This document shows positions 1 through 12,480 of a stretch of DNA of 64,000 nt, one piece after another (positions within the stretch are counted from its first letter, which is position 1; each line of letters opens with the position of its first letter). A model generated the notes under the pieces. It had not been told where the DNA came from, searched no databases, and saw only the letters and a list, made by a program, of their open reading frames with translations. Source of the stretch: Eonycteris spelaea (lineage: Eukaryota; Chordata; Mammalia; Chiroptera; Pteropodidae); contig PUFA01000224.1 in assembly GCA_003508835.1 (NCBI GenBank), positions 1,178,001 through 1,242,000 of the forward strand, read 5' to 3'. Both the position numbers and the translations under genes were made by a program.

Positions 1-399
1 GATACATGTATGTTTCATACAACTCAGCCTGAAGCAGAGCACAAGGGGAGATGTCGCGCAAAGGACAGAGTGACTATGAACGTTGTATGCTCAGATACCT
101 TGGGAATTAAGACAGGCAGAAGAAACACTGGAGAATTTTCCAGAATAAACTTTGTTTTTTCTATAAAACTTTGAAGGTAGTAAATGACATCAATTTAAGA
201 GAATACCTAATCTTAAAAGAATAAAGCAAAGTAAGTCAATAATTATTGAATGAGCCACAGTGGGGTGGATTCCATACAACTCACGGGCCTGGTTAATCTT
301 TGGTACTGTACAGGCCAGTAATTAGAAATTGCCAAAGGTTAATGAGAAGGGTCGCAGATAGCTTAAAGACTAATTTGTTTCTTTGCACATATGGTCTAA

Positions 400-588
<189 letters not shown>

Positions 589-1029
589 TAGCAAATGCCA
601 GGAGACATACTTCAGAGGATTTACTCTCAGCATTTCCTTCAGCTTTAAAGTTACCAGTTTAAATAAATACAGAACACTGCAGTTTAGAACGCTATAATAA
701 AACTAAAATCCTAATAATATGAGCAACATATAGGTTTAAAGAACTAAATTAAGCTTGAAAAATATTCAAACAATGTTAAATAAAGAATAGAGCTGGCATT
801 CAGCAGAAGAACAAGACAGAGATTTCCAAGAATCACCCAGGGGGCCACCCCCACAGTTTCTAAGTCTGCCTTCTACAGCAGCATTATGCAAGGAGAGGGG
901 AGTAAATAGAATCCTGAATATCTTACAGAGAGTGAGGGAGAAAGAGAAAGTGTGGGCAGAAACAGCAAAAATACCCTGAAAGTAGAACCCTCTTCCCAAT
1001 GACTTCCACATTCTACTAGACACACACAT

Positions 1030-1060
1030 ACTCGCTCGCTCACTCGCTCGCTCACTCACT
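1030..1060. repeat. (CTCG/CTCA)n tetranucleotide repeat
   Basis: About eight tandem tetranucleotide units alternating CTCG and CTCA. It explains the Ser/Glu/Arg-repeat open frames on the reverse strand. Confidence 0.9.
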
Positions 1061-1759
1061 CTAAAATACCATGCTGGAATTCACCATTTTGGTGAGTTTC
1101 TGCTCGTAGGAGAGTGAGAATAGGGAGACAGAAGATTCCTAGCTGCCAGAGCTACTTTCCTTCAGTGACATGTAGGACTTTAGTGGGGAAAACCAGCAAG
1201 GCGGTGCCCTCCAAGGGGAGGTGCTCAGGCCCAGGGCCTCTTGGACCTGCACAGCCCCTTATGCTTCCCAGCCACCTCGTACAGGAATAGCTCCTCTTAC
1301 GTTTGGGGCATTGGGAGGGAAAAAGCTGCAGGGAGGACCTACCTGGGCCGGTCTTCTGACAGAAGCACGGCTCTGAAGATACTGCACCAGGTGGGGAAGC
1401 TCCGCAGAGAAAACCGAATGTTCCCCGAATAGGTGGGCTGACCCCATAGTGACTTGTGATAAGAGCAGAGGAGAGGGAGAGCCCTGCTCTCCCAGCTGCA
1501 CGGGTGCTCGTAGTTGTCACGGGAGGTGAGAGGACCGAATAACTCCACGCTTCCTGGGACTGGGACAAGGCCACGTGTGGCATGTGGGCTAGCCAGTGTG
1601 TTGGTATCCTACATCAGAACCAGCATCGTGCTCCACAGTGAAACACCAGAGGCGCTCAGGGCAGCATCAGGAAGGAGCCCATGGTCACCACTGAGCTGAG
1701 TACTGCTCTGGAGACACTAACCAACGCAGTTACATTTACACAAGGAGCTCCAGGAATCC

Positions 1760-3113
1760 CGAAGAGGCAAAGTTATCGTTACCTGGCAGTTATAAGATTA
1801 TATACCTAAAAATCACAGGATAAATTATTAGAAACGATAGGAAAATTTGGTAAGGAGGCAGGTTACAAAGTTAATGTAAAATCATTTGTGTCCTATCACA
1901 AGAAATAATAACCAGTCTGAAAATATTATTGAAGAAAAATTCCCTTTTCCTGAAGAAGCCAAAATATACAAACTTCAGCTGATAACTTATAAAAACAATA
2001 TGGATAATCTATATGAAGAATATTTTTTAAAGTCTACTAGATCAAAAGATTCAGTCTTGTAAAAATGTAGTGCAAATAAATAGAAGTAAACATAGCGAAG
2101 AACCTCTAAAAAAGAAGAAAAATGAGGCCTTCAGCCCTGCCAAATATTAAAATGTATTCTGAATAATACAGTAGTTCTGGTAATTAAATCTATTTTGAAG
2201 TAGGAAAGAAATGGATCAAATAGAGCAGAGAATTCATAAATGGGCTCAAATAAGACTGGGACTTTAGTTTATGGGAAAAGTGACATTGTATGTCAGTGGA
2301 CCAAAAAGATTATGTTGTTTGATGATAGTTGTTTAGGAAAATTACTACTTTATCTACCTCATTCCTTATACACCTCTTGCCTCCCTTCCCCACCCCCTGC
2401 AAAGTGCAGGTGGTTGAGAGATTTTAACATAAAATACTTAAGCCATACAAAGTCTGTTAAAAAAAAAAAAACCTGGGTACATCTTACAGAGGAAAATGCC
2501 TTCTGAATCAGGACACAAAACCCAAAAATCATACAGGAAAATATTCGTCAAGGTAAGATAGATGAATATTTAAGACTTCTATAGACAAAGTGTTTAAAAA
2601 ACTCGAAAGATAAATTGGACAAACCGGGGAAATAGTTTGCAATGTATTAAAAATGCTTAATATCTTTAATATAAACTTTTTTCTACAAATCCATAAGAAA
2701 GATAATCCAATAATCAAAGGATAACACATGAAGAGATGCTCGACATCACTCAAAGAATTGTAAATTCAAGCGCAGTGGCAGCACACTCCACCCACCGTAT
2801 TGGCAAATGTTGGTTGATAACTTGTCCTCTCTGGGTGTGGGGAAATGGACACTTTTCTATGCTCTTGACGGAAATGTATACTGGTTCGATCTTTCTGGAA
2901 TGCAGTTGAATCAAAATTTAAATTACCCTCCAACAGAGTGACTTGCTATCTGTGAGGTGTACCGAAATGTAGTCATTGAAACATTTTTATTAGAAAAGAA
3001 CCTGAAACAACTAAATTCCTCAGTAGGAGACTGGTTAAGTAAAGTATGGTATATAGTTCCATGTGATAAAATTCTCTGAACCTGCTTTTTAAAAGGTCTC
3101 TCTGTGGGTGGGT

Positions 3114-3153
<40 letters not shown>

Positions 3154-3360
3154 TGTTGGCTATCTTATTAAGTGGAAAAAGCAAGATACAGAATAATGTG
3201 ATACCTTTTGAGTCAAATTGCGAAGAAGGAGGGAAGGAACAAGAAAGGGGTGAACGCAGGTATGTGCCCTGGTTGTCCTTGGAAGGACTTCTGGGGAATA
3301 CTGCCCAGTAGTGAGCTTTGAGGAGAAGGGTTAGGATTTCTCTTTTCATGTCCAGTTTGA
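1760..3360 (+). mobile_element. Decayed L1 (LINE-1) ORF2 3' fragment
   Basis: The order of recognisable ORF2 3' segments is collinear with L1: a reverse-transcriptase-end region near 1850-2000, then 'AGAGATGCTCGACATCACTC' near 2732. This corresponds to the common L1 phrase about killing-distance 'agatgctcaacatcac', and is followed by the 'gtaggagactggttaa' and 'gtggtata' segments near 3022-3055. Many stops and indels show an ancient inactive copy, interrupted by the TG repeat at 3103-3152. Subfamily not assigned; boundaries approximate. Confidence 0.75.
3103..3152. repeat. (TGGG)n-(TG)n microsatellite
   Basis: Three TGGG-type units lead into about 20 TG dinucleotides. It lies within the L1 fragment and is likely polymorphic in length. 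Confidence 0.95.
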
Positions 3361-3379
3361 ATTTTCTGACCGTGCACAC

Positions 3380-6300
3380 ATCTTAGTTTTTCAAGGTCAA
3401 CAGGAATTCTTGGGAAGAGAGATTCTTTGCCAGTTGTAGTCTATGTACTTTTCTGCATTTACAACACCGATGTCAGTAAGCAGGGAATGCAGCCCTCGGT
3501 GATTTGAATAATTCCTTAACTTCCCTAAGGCCATTTTCAGACTCACTGGACACATCCTTCTTCCTCCTTCCTTTTTCTTTTTTACAAACATTCATATGCT
3601 TTTTTATTTTAAGAAAAAAATGTAAACATAGGATAAAATCTTTAGAGTAAAATTTATTTTCACAGAATATGTATTTGACACATAATGTTTGAGGCCCTGA
3701 GTCGAGAGGGAAAACCAAGATGCGGTGTGAAGCAAAGTGGAATTTGCTTGTAAATTCCTCGGTAAACCTCGGGTCAGGTCAGAGTGAAGCCAAGACGAGG
3801 AGGGGCCCGCAGGCTATTGACTTGGCACCCCATTCAGTATTTTAAAGTTTTCACTCAGCTCACTCCTTTAAGGGACCCGAGACCACAGGGATGAGGGGCA
3901 GAGAGGCGGGGGAACCAGGAGGGGTTGGCAGAGCACAGCCCCTCCGCACAGCAACACTCCTGAGACTTTGCAAGGCGCAGTGGGCACAGTTACAAGGGCC
4001 TGGATGTTCAGACCCTCACCTGACACATGCCCCTACACACATCTAAAACATAATTGCCTGAGGGGGCCCAGGCGTCCTGCTGGTTCCTCCTGGCTGTCCG
4101 TAGCCACCTCTCCTTTCACAATTATCCTTCTCCCACTTGGCAGAGGGAGACATACCTCTTACCATCTTGAACTCTGCCGTGTGCCTTGTTCCCAGGGTAA
4201 AAACCTCCCATGTGACAGAGAACCTTTCCAAGCAGATGTATCAGGGGATAAGCTGCATTCAATAAAGACCCCAATTCTCTACTCACCAAAACCAAATTAT
4301 CTCCTCAAGAGCTACATTTCCAAAATGTATGGAGAAATTTATGCTCAACAATTGCTTATAAAAATCTATATTATATTTACATATTTTTATTACTTATGCA
4401 CCAATAATCATTGTAATGACCAGTCAGTCCAGAAGAAAATGTTAAATATTTATAGTCATAGGAATTTTAGAAAACTTTTATATTTCCATTTATGAGCATA
4501 TGATCGAAGTATGAGAGAGTAACTGATACTTTCAAGCAAAAAATATATATATTTCATTAGGACAAATTTCTTTGGGAGAAGCAGAAAGAAAATATGATTT
4601 CAAAGAGGGAAAAAAGTGAAGACATGAAATTGTTACTATTAAGAGCATATTCATGTATTTTTTAAATGAGTGATGATGGATAAGATCACTATGGTATTTA
4701 TTAGACTATTGGCTACCTTTGAAAGAGTAAATTAATTATTTTTGTATCATTTACAGTATGCTAGAAAACACATTTTTTGCAATTATTTAATTTTTGATGA
4801 AAATTTTAGATGTCAACTTAAAATTGTGTGGGAGGGCACATAGCATCCAAAAACGTTAGGGGGTGCGTAAGCAAAACATTTTAAATTGTGCAGCATTGTC
4901 TTTGGAAGAATTCTTCTCCATGATGACATGTCCGGTGAGATTCGATAGGGGGGGGCAGGCAGCTCCCCAGGCCATGTGGACACACCTTCACGCTGCTCGA
5001 GGCTCGATCTCGCTTTGTGTTGGTAAAGGGTTCCTCACTCATGTGTTTATCTAAAAGCAAAGGGTCTTCACTGATGTTGGCTGTTGCTGACATGCCTCAT
5101 GTTACTAACCACATTTATTTACCAAAAAGCCCTGCTACAGAGCTGTTGTGTTTGCTTTGTGGGACTCCCGGATATTAGTGTTTACTGTGGATTTGGCTAA
5201 ATGATCTGCCTTCATCTCAGCTCCTGTATTCCCACAGCTTCAGATACGCCCACCTGGCAGTAAAGCAAAGCCCCGATGCACAGGCAAGGTTTATTTACAC
5301 TTGTCTTCATGAAGAAATGAGACATTGCCCAAAGTTCTATCTCATCTTGTTGAAAGAAAAGGAAAACATCTGAAAGATTCTAAGTCTCTCTGGGTCTTTT
5401 TCTCCAGGTGACATAGATGTGATTCTCTGATTAATATCTCCTTCTAAGAAACATGTGATTCCGGTGCTGATTTTGCTGTTCAGGTTCTGGAGGGACAGAG
5501 ATGTCTAACAGGTTTTGACTCATTATATTTATCAAATGCCTTCAAACAGGACATTCTCTGGTGACTTTCAATGAGTGCACCTGTGGCTCAGATGTCTCTG
5601 GTCCGTTAAGTGAGCAGGAGGCAGTGAGGAGGCAGGGTTTCGTAGGCCTTCACTGCAAGCCAAGGAAGAGTGTTCCTCCCTCCATCACTTTTCGTTCTAA
5701 TCATGATAGAGTAGGAGGCCCAGGGCAAACGCTGGCAGAAGGTCTGTTGCAGCTGTCCGCCTCTTTGCTTTCTCTTGCTGGCCCAAGGCTTTGCGGCTGC
5801 GTGGGCCCCAGTTTCTGCTGCCATCAGTCGAAAACAAAGATTTTCATCACATTTCCTCGCCGTCCAGAGGTCCTAAAAAGTCCAGAAGGTTCTAGTTCTG
5901 AAAGGTCACCTGCTCTGTGCTTTTCAGAAACTCATAAATTATCTGGTATGTCTTCAGTTTGCTTGCTAAACTACTGACATTTCTAGGATATAGAACTTTT
6001 CTTATTTTTCTTCAATCTGACATTTAACTCTCTGCTTTGTAAATAAGTAGAGCCTCAACTCAGTGGGCTGTTCCCACATATCAAAGGCAGAGCACACTTC
6101 TGCCATGTCCTCTGATCAGTTAGTGGCCCCAGATCAAAAATGGAGTCGTTGAAAACATATTTAAGAGTAAATCTCATTAATGCCAAGCCTATCCCCAGCT
6201 CACTGTTAAGTGATCAGAAATCGACAGTAAACTTTTCAATAGAAATTACTATGTTTTATATTTGAATTGCTACTTTTGAACTCAGTTTCTATTTTGTAAA

Positions 6301-6525
6301 CAAAACACAATTGAGAAATTTAAGTCATTGAATTTGTTCTTAAATTGGGCTGTGCATCTTGAATGTAGAACTTTTGAAAACTCTTTGTGCCTCAGTCCCG
6401 TACCCTGAGGTTTCTCATTCCCTAGATCTAAGGGAGGGCCCAGGCCTCTCGTTTATAAATAAAACCCTTCCAATTGCTCCCTGGCCCCCACCCCTAACCT
6501 GAAGCCCCCAGCAAAAATGGATCCC
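3380..6525. other. Intron stretch without gene
   Basis: Mostly unique-looking sequence, AT-rich at 4250-4850. I recognise no exon, RNA gene or clear repeat. The open frame at 3968-4495 (175 codons) has no recognisable domain. Confidence 0.6.
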
Positions 6526-6529
6526 AGGC

Positions 6530-6660
6530 ATGGTCAGGTTCGTGCCAAGAACAAGCAAGTTGTGGGCCACGTTCAGCCACTGTGAATGGGTCAGGTAACC
6601 TCTTTGCACCTCAGTTTTTTGTCTTATAAAATAAAGGCTGGACTCTGGTCTGTGGGAAGG
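6530..6660 (+). repeat. MIR SINE fragment
   Basis: The segment carries the MIR core order: a TGTGGGCCACGTTCAGCC-type region, then 'GTCAGGTAACCTCTTTGCAC', 'CTCAGTTTTTTGTCTTATAA' and an AAATAAAGG stretch, matching the 'cttaacctct..cctcagtttcctcatctgtaaaatgg' signature. Confidence 0.75.
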
Positions 6661-7779
6661 CTCAGACATCTACATGTACACCCCTCTGTTGTGTGACGCA
6701 GGAGCCGAGCCCGCTGGGAGAAGTGCTGTGGGTTTGTTGGCGCTTGTGGGGAGTGGGGGAGGGCAGCGGTGAGTGTGTGGATGAATGGGGAAAGGCCCAA
6801 AGCAGTTCTTTTTTGAATGTCAGATAGGAAACTGTATGGCGTGTCTAAATATACTGGCAGATTAGGTATCCTTGAAGGTAAGAGGCAGACGGGAGAAAAT
6901 AAAACTGTTTGCTTTGCAAAGGGCATTTTCAAATGATTAGGTTTTGGTCGGTGAGACCTTTATGAAGAATTCTAGACAGTAAATATCATCCGAGTGATGC
7001 CCTTTTATTTCTTTTCAAATTGATTTATTCAACTCTCAGTAATTTTAAGATCCACTTAAAAATAGAAAGGAGTCTCTGGCGGGATGGCCTGGGGCTCGAG
7101 GACGCAACATCCTCTGTCCGGCCACCACTTGGCTGGTGTCTGGGCAGCCAGCCCTCGGCGAGCCACACCCACGGAAGCAGAGAGCTGGGTCCAGATGGAG
7201 CCTTTGGGAGAGAGAACAGCCTCCGAAATCAGGAAATCAGTCATAAGGAACCAGATAAGAACTTTAAGACACAGCGATGCTAATTATAGCCCTCAAGGGC
7301 CTCAAATCAGAGGCAAGATCCTTCACGGGACCAGCCCGCATTAAGTAATGCCTTTGTTTTCTGGGGTTAAGTTTATTGAAACCATTGCCAGCGTTTCCTA
7401 GGAGCCTCAGAACTTTCCTTGCATTTGTGCTCAAGCTATAGTAGATATACAAGCAATTTTCATGGAAAATTACAAGTTTCACACATAGAATGAGAATGCT
7501 AAAGGGTTTGACTATTGAATGTAATCGCGTGTTGATCTGCCGACCGGTGGTTCAGAATGAAACACCAAATCCGAGTAAAGGATTGGCTTCTCAGAAAGCC
7601 AGGGGCAGGCGGTGCTGGAGCCTCACTCAGTCCTTGGTAGAGAGGGAAGGTCCGTTTCCCAGGGCCCACATCAAGTGCCAGCCTCAGGAGCTTGAGGTAA
7701 AGGTAAATGGACGTTCTGGTGGCCCCTCCGAGCCTGTCTCTCTTTCTCCTATTTAGGCCATTTGTCTCAGCCTTGTGCG

Positions 7780-7875
7780 CCTTCAAAATGAGTGACTTGA
7801 CCTTTCTGTGTCATAGTCTCATAATCTCCCCACCATTCAGATGAGGCCAGGGAAAATGGTGCCTACCACAGGGTC
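7780..7875 (+). repeat. Probable MIR SINE fragment
   Basis: 'GAGTGACTTGACCTTTCTGTG' style MIR central segment followed by an 'ATGAGGCCAGGGAAAATGGTG' 3' part. Degraded; orientation plus. Confidence 0.5.
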
Positions 7876-7879
7876 CGAG

Positions 7880-9720
7880 TGACGTGGAGTGAGCATGGTT
7901 GGAAGCGGGGCAGTGGGGGAGATGAGACAGGGGTGGCAGAGGAGGACCCCTCGCACTTGGTGCCCTGCATCCCTGGGTGAACCAGGAAGGAATCCCGGGA
8001 TGAAGTGGTACCCTAATGCCAAGATTAGATGTGAGTCACAGTTCCACCTTTGCCCCAGCCCCACGCATTCACGTGACCGGAACACAGCTGGGCCGTGACA
8101 ACAGGGAGTAACAGCCGCGTGCAGCGGGGGTGCACGTGAGCCAGCACCGTTCTGAGCCTTCTTCTGAGGCTGGCTCCTCAGAACAGGTCTTCGGATGGGT
8201 CTGTTAGCCATTGGCGTGTGATTTCTCTCCAACTCGTAAATGATAACTTTCTTTAGAGCTGATCAGTGCTCTAACCAATAGTGGCTCCTGTGTGCCTCTT
8301 CAGCCCTCCTCTCCTGTCACTTCTTCCTCTGCCTCTTGGGTCTAGCAGGATTGCACTGCTCAGGGATTCATAACTGACTACCTGTAGTGCACCTCCCCTC
8401 TGTCATCAGCTTCACAGACCCCACCTCCACGGGGAGCCACCCCTCTGTCGTGTGACACAGGGGCCGTTTGTGTGCATTAGCCGCAGTGCAGTTGTCCTGG
8501 TCATGCCTTACCCCTGTATCCCTCACCCAGCACAGGGCCCTAGGCCCAGACTCTGAAGAAATCTCCACTTAATCAAACTAAATTTGTTGACGCATACCTA
8601 GTTGAAAAGCTAATATATTAAGTAAATGACAAATGAATGTCCTTGTACAAAAAAAGAAATCTTAAAATAGGTACTCTGGCAAAAATGGAAACAGGTCATA
8701 TGCCTTTCTGGGATCACTAGGGAAGAGAACGCATTCTGAGGAATCACATGTGAGCACTTTATAAGTACCCCGTCCCAAGCCTCGATAAAGCTCAAATCTC
8801 CCGCCCCCCGAAAAGAATGACTGTGGTTGACATCAGTAACAAGGGTGGCTCCCAAAAGACTGTAAAGCAACTCCCAGGTTAAGCCAGATAGAATTCTAAA
8901 ATAGTTTGTACTTCACACAAATTCAGGCTCCGGCATAATCTTCTCCTTACCTCTGACGTGTAGACATTTCCCCCCTTCATATTCTGTTGTCACTAGAGAA
9001 AAAAATGCTTCACTAAAGCTCTAGGAAACCTCTGATCATTTATGTCTTCCTTAGTAAACAATATATATAAATTGCTACTTATCTCATTCCCCTGGTTTTC
9101 TAAGAAAAATTTAAAAGTCATATATCTTATTATTTATTCCCCCAGATGTAAAAAACATGGCCATATCAGAACCAGATTTATTTTTATTTGTGGAAATGAC
9201 TCAATAGACCATGAAGCAGAATGAAATTTAGCATTTTCCCAGTCACCATATGAGTCAGCCTGAAACAGGGTGTGCAGAGGGGCCCGGAGGCACAGGGCCA
9301 CCCACCCAGGAGGGCCTCAGTGTCACCATGCTGCACAAAGGACACCCTGTGCTTTGGACCATGTTTGCATCTGTTGTTAAGATGTGTCTCTATTTGTAAA
9401 GAAAAAAAAAATTCACCCCGTAATAAATTATTCTAGGGATTTCAGAATGCTGCAAACTGTGTGTTTAAAAAGGAAGAAAATATATAATTTTGGTAAGATA
9501 GTCAAAATTCTACGAGTTCCAGTCTCATTCTGTGCTAGATGAATAATTATGTCACCTCCAGGGCCCACACGTGTGAGAGTAGGTCTTCTTTTTCTAGGTA
9601 TATGTCCAGACTGTTAAATATGCACATATACATCTATTTACCTTTTTTTAAAAACCAGTGTTCTAGATTATTAAAAGAATATGTTATTTGCTTCATCAAG
9701 GTCAAAGGTATTTGTCTGTG
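7880..9720. other. Intron stretch without gene
   Basis: Unassigned sequence. No exon, RNA gene or confidently named repeat is recognised. Confidence 0.5.
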
Positions 9721-9725
9721 ACCAC

Positions 9726-9805
9726 CAGACTAAAAGCTTCTTGGAGACAGGATCACTCCAGACACAATTTATATTTGTTGAATGCATGAGTCAGTAATTA
9801 AATGA
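9726..9805 (+). repeat. L2 LINE 3'-end fragment
   Basis: 'AGACTAAAAGCTTCTTGGAG' followed by a TATTTGTTGAATGCATGAGT end is the classic L2 3' terminus. Confidence 0.75.
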
Positions 9806-10738
9806 ACATCACTAGGGTCAAAGTCCCATCCCTCTGTGCCTTTTTCTATTACTAAATTCTACTTCTTTGACTTTGAAATCACCCTCTGTGTGTTATATTT
9901 GGAATTCAGGAAACCATTATTGAGTAGTTACTATGTCAGGAAACCACAGACTTTTTTATTTTTAACTTTTGTTTTTAATTACCAGTAAATTGCTAAAATA
10001 GAAAATTTTTTATTTGATGTAGTAAACAGTATTATTTTCCATTGATTTCCAATGCTACAGAACCTCAGAGATAGGATTGAATATTATGTCATGCAATGAA
10101 GAAATTGGGATGAAAATATAGTGATTGATAGACTAGGAAATTTAGACTTTCAAGTAAATCCCTAAGACTAGCACATTTACTGATTTGCCTCTGTCTCCTA
10201 AGAATAGAATGCAAGAAACAAGAAATGTTTGGATTTAAGAACTTTTTAGAATACTGCCTAATTAAAGAAAAATAATCACTTTGTATTAAGAATGGCTCTA
10301 AGAACACAAATAGTAAATTAGACTGAATTCACACATAAGTCAAAATTATAATACAGATATTAAAATTTGGCAACATGCTATGATCAATGCAAAAAATATA
10401 AATTATCAGAAATTCCCTGTATCATATAATGAATGGTCAAATGTTAGAGTTGAAAAAACTCTTGATCATGTCCCAAACCCTGATTTAACATATTCAGGAA
10501 AGGGTCATTAACTGTGGTTGTCAGCTTCCGAGATGGTCCCCACTGGTCTCCACCTGCTTGTGGAGTGCCATCCCACCTTACATCTTTGTTGGTCTACGTG
10601 ACCAGTAGAATACTGCAGAAAAGTTGGTGCGTCTCCTCTGACGTTAGGTCATAAAAAACCATTATGGCTTCTGCCTTCCTTGCCCTTCTGGATCACTTGC
10701 TCTTGGGACGCTTGCTGCCATGTTGTGAAGATACTCAG

Positions 10739-11159
10739 TGTCGAAAGCGGTCATCGAGAGAATGTGACTTCTGAGCAGGACCTGGGCAATCGGATGCTCC
10801 ACGCCCTTCCCTGTCCTTAGAATGTACGTTCTGCCCACTATTCCCACAGTGGGAACAGGTTCAAGGATGCAGGCCTGACAGAGTCAGGTATTGTTGAGAC
10901 TGGACTGTGTACATGACTGAACCCCGTTGAGGCCTTGTACATAAACGTTTCAGATCCTGGTAGGCCAGTGCAGAGATGGGCTTATCTTGCAGCTGCCCAA
11001 GACAAGCCTTGTGTGTAAGTTTTCTTGCTGATTAAAACTGCCACTTGCCAGTCTAGAATGATCTGTGTCTTTCTTCAGTCTCTCCTTGCCCTTTTTATAC
11101 GGGGTCAAGTTTCAAATTTCACCCAAGGTTCACCCAGTTCCCGAGGTTGTGAACCAGCA
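10739..11159 (+). mobile_element. Solo LTR inserted in the MLT1
   Basis: A 421-bp block starting TG and ending CA, flanked by the 5-bp duplication CTCAG (10734-10738 and 11160-11164), exactly interrupting the MLT1. It contains an ATTAAA near 11032 and a 'TCTTCAGTCTCTCCTTGCCC' stretch typical of a retroviral LTR U3/R/U5 layout. No gag/pol/env sequence. Family not named. Confidence 0.75.
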
Positions 11160-11249
11160 CTCAGCCAGTGGAGAGTCCACATGACCAGAAACATCACCTA
11201 CTGCCAACGGCCACATGAGTGAACCACCTTGGAAGAAGATTCTCTAGTC

Positions 11250-11464
11250 CAAGGGCTGGTAAACTTTCTGTAAAGAGTGAGTTAGTAAATATGTGAGGCA
11301 TGTGGACCATACAGTCACTTTGAAAACTATTCAAGTCTGTTATTGTAGCGCAAAACAGCCATAGAAGATATGCAAATGAGAGAGGCTGTATTCCAATAAA
11401 ACTTTATTTACAAAATCAAGCAGTGGGCCAAATTGGGCCTATGGACCATAGTTGGTCATCCATC
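11250..11464 (+). mobile_element. hAT (Charlie-group) MITE inserted in the MLT1
   Basis: A 215-bp non-autonomous DNA transposon. It starts 'CAAGGGCTGGTAAACTTTCT' and has the internal 'TTGTAGCGCAAAACAGCCAT' and 'AATAAAACTTTATTTACA' segments characteristic of a common mammalian hAT MITE. The 8-bp target-site duplications are CTCTAGTC (11242-11249) and CTCTAGCT (11465-11472), 7 of 8 identical. Confidence 0.85.
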
Positions 11465-11814
11465 CTCTAGCTTCAGGCCTCCAGATGACTGCAGTCCCTG
11501 CCTACATCCTAGATATAGCCTCATGAGAGGCTCTGGGCCAGAGCCACAAGCTGCTTCCAAATTCCTGACCCACAGAAAGTGTGAGATAATAAATACTTGT
11601 TGTTTAAGCCGCTAAATTTGGGGGTAATCTGTTACACAATAATAGATGACTAATCCAGGAAGGGAAGCTGGGTGACAGACAAACCAAGTTTAACCGAGTT
11701 GATAGTGGTTGAAGCTAGGCAATGCGTAGATAAAAGGGTAGTCATTATATTAGTTTCTCTATTTTTATGTAATAAAAATTCAAAAGAAAAAAAAGAATTA
11801 AGAAACAAGTGATT

Positions 11815-11910
11815 TGTCTAAAATCATACTGTCGGTAAATCACAAAGCCCATGTCGCATAACCAGGTATCTGGCTCTGAAGTCCCATATTTTAGCTGCTT
11901 CTCCCTACAG
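11815..11910 (-). repeat. MIR SINE fragment (reverse)
   Basis: Follows reverse MIR order: 'gatttgtctaaaatcatact', 'gtaaatcacaaagcccatg', 'atctggctctgaagtccc'. Old and degraded. Confidence 0.55.
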
Positions 11911-12164
11911 AAGTAACAACTAGTCAAAATTAGCCATTTGCCAAAGTTTTCCCCACAGTTCTTTCCCATGGTACCTCCAACAACGTCTATAAGTTCTAGA
12001 CTCGATACCGTTGCCATTGTTGAACCATCTTGCGGACCCAATTCTTTATGCCTCTCTGTACTGTAGACTGTACAATTAGTCATTACTGAGAGACGGAGCC
12101 TTGTTCAGAGACCTAGAGTCCTGTGTCATTGTGGCCTGGAATACAATAATACTGTTTACATTCT

Positions 12165-12370
12165 TACACAGCCGTCAACAGAGCTCTAGCAAACTCATGA
12201 TCTTAATTAATCCTTACTCAGCCTACACGGACAGACCTGGCAGGTTTCACTCCAGCGTTTTAGGATAAGGAAACATATTCAGAAAGTTTAAATGGTCAAA
12301 TAAAATGTAGCTGGATCCAGAATCTGGTTCCTGGATCAGTGCTCTTTCTTCTTCCCTATACTGCCTCTCT
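12165..12370 (-). repeat. MIR SINE (reverse), near full length
   Basis: Reverse-strand MIR features in order: AATTAATCCTTACTCAGCC, a GATAAGGAAACATATTCAGAAAG block, a GTCAAATAAAATGTAGCTGG block, a 'CCAGAATCTGGTTCCTGGAT' block and a 'GTGCTCTTTCTTCTTCCC' end. Confidence 0.75.
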
Positions 12371-12419
12371 CATGCTTAAGCACAAACAGATAGAATTTGA
12401 CATAAAATAAAGTAAAATT

Positions 12420-12480
12420 ACTATGTGGAAGTACCTAGCACAGTGCTTGGCACATAGTACATAATAAAACAGTGAGTTTA
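12420..12480 (+). repeat. L2/MIR 3'-type fragment
   Basis: 'CCTAGCACAGTGCTTGGCAC' followed by ATAGTACATAATAAA is the shared L2/MIR 3' tail. Confidence 0.6.

Larger units (their letters stand above)
10512..11658 (+). mobile_element. MLT1-type ERVL-MaLR LTR, interrupted twice
   Basis: Three collinear pieces of one LTR: 10512-10738 (gatggtccccactgg, ggtcataaaaaaccattatg, tgctgccatgttgtgaag), 11160-11249 (cagtggagagtccacatgac, ccaacggccacatgagtgaa) and 11465-11658 (ctccagatgactgcagtccc, agtgtgagataataaatact, taagccgctaaatttggggg). Their order and phrasing follow MLT1 LTRs. No internal retroviral coding sequence remains. Confidence 0.85.

Noticed and set aside
3968..4495. 175-codon plus-strand frame
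   Set aside because: No domain; the second half is translated AT-rich sequence.
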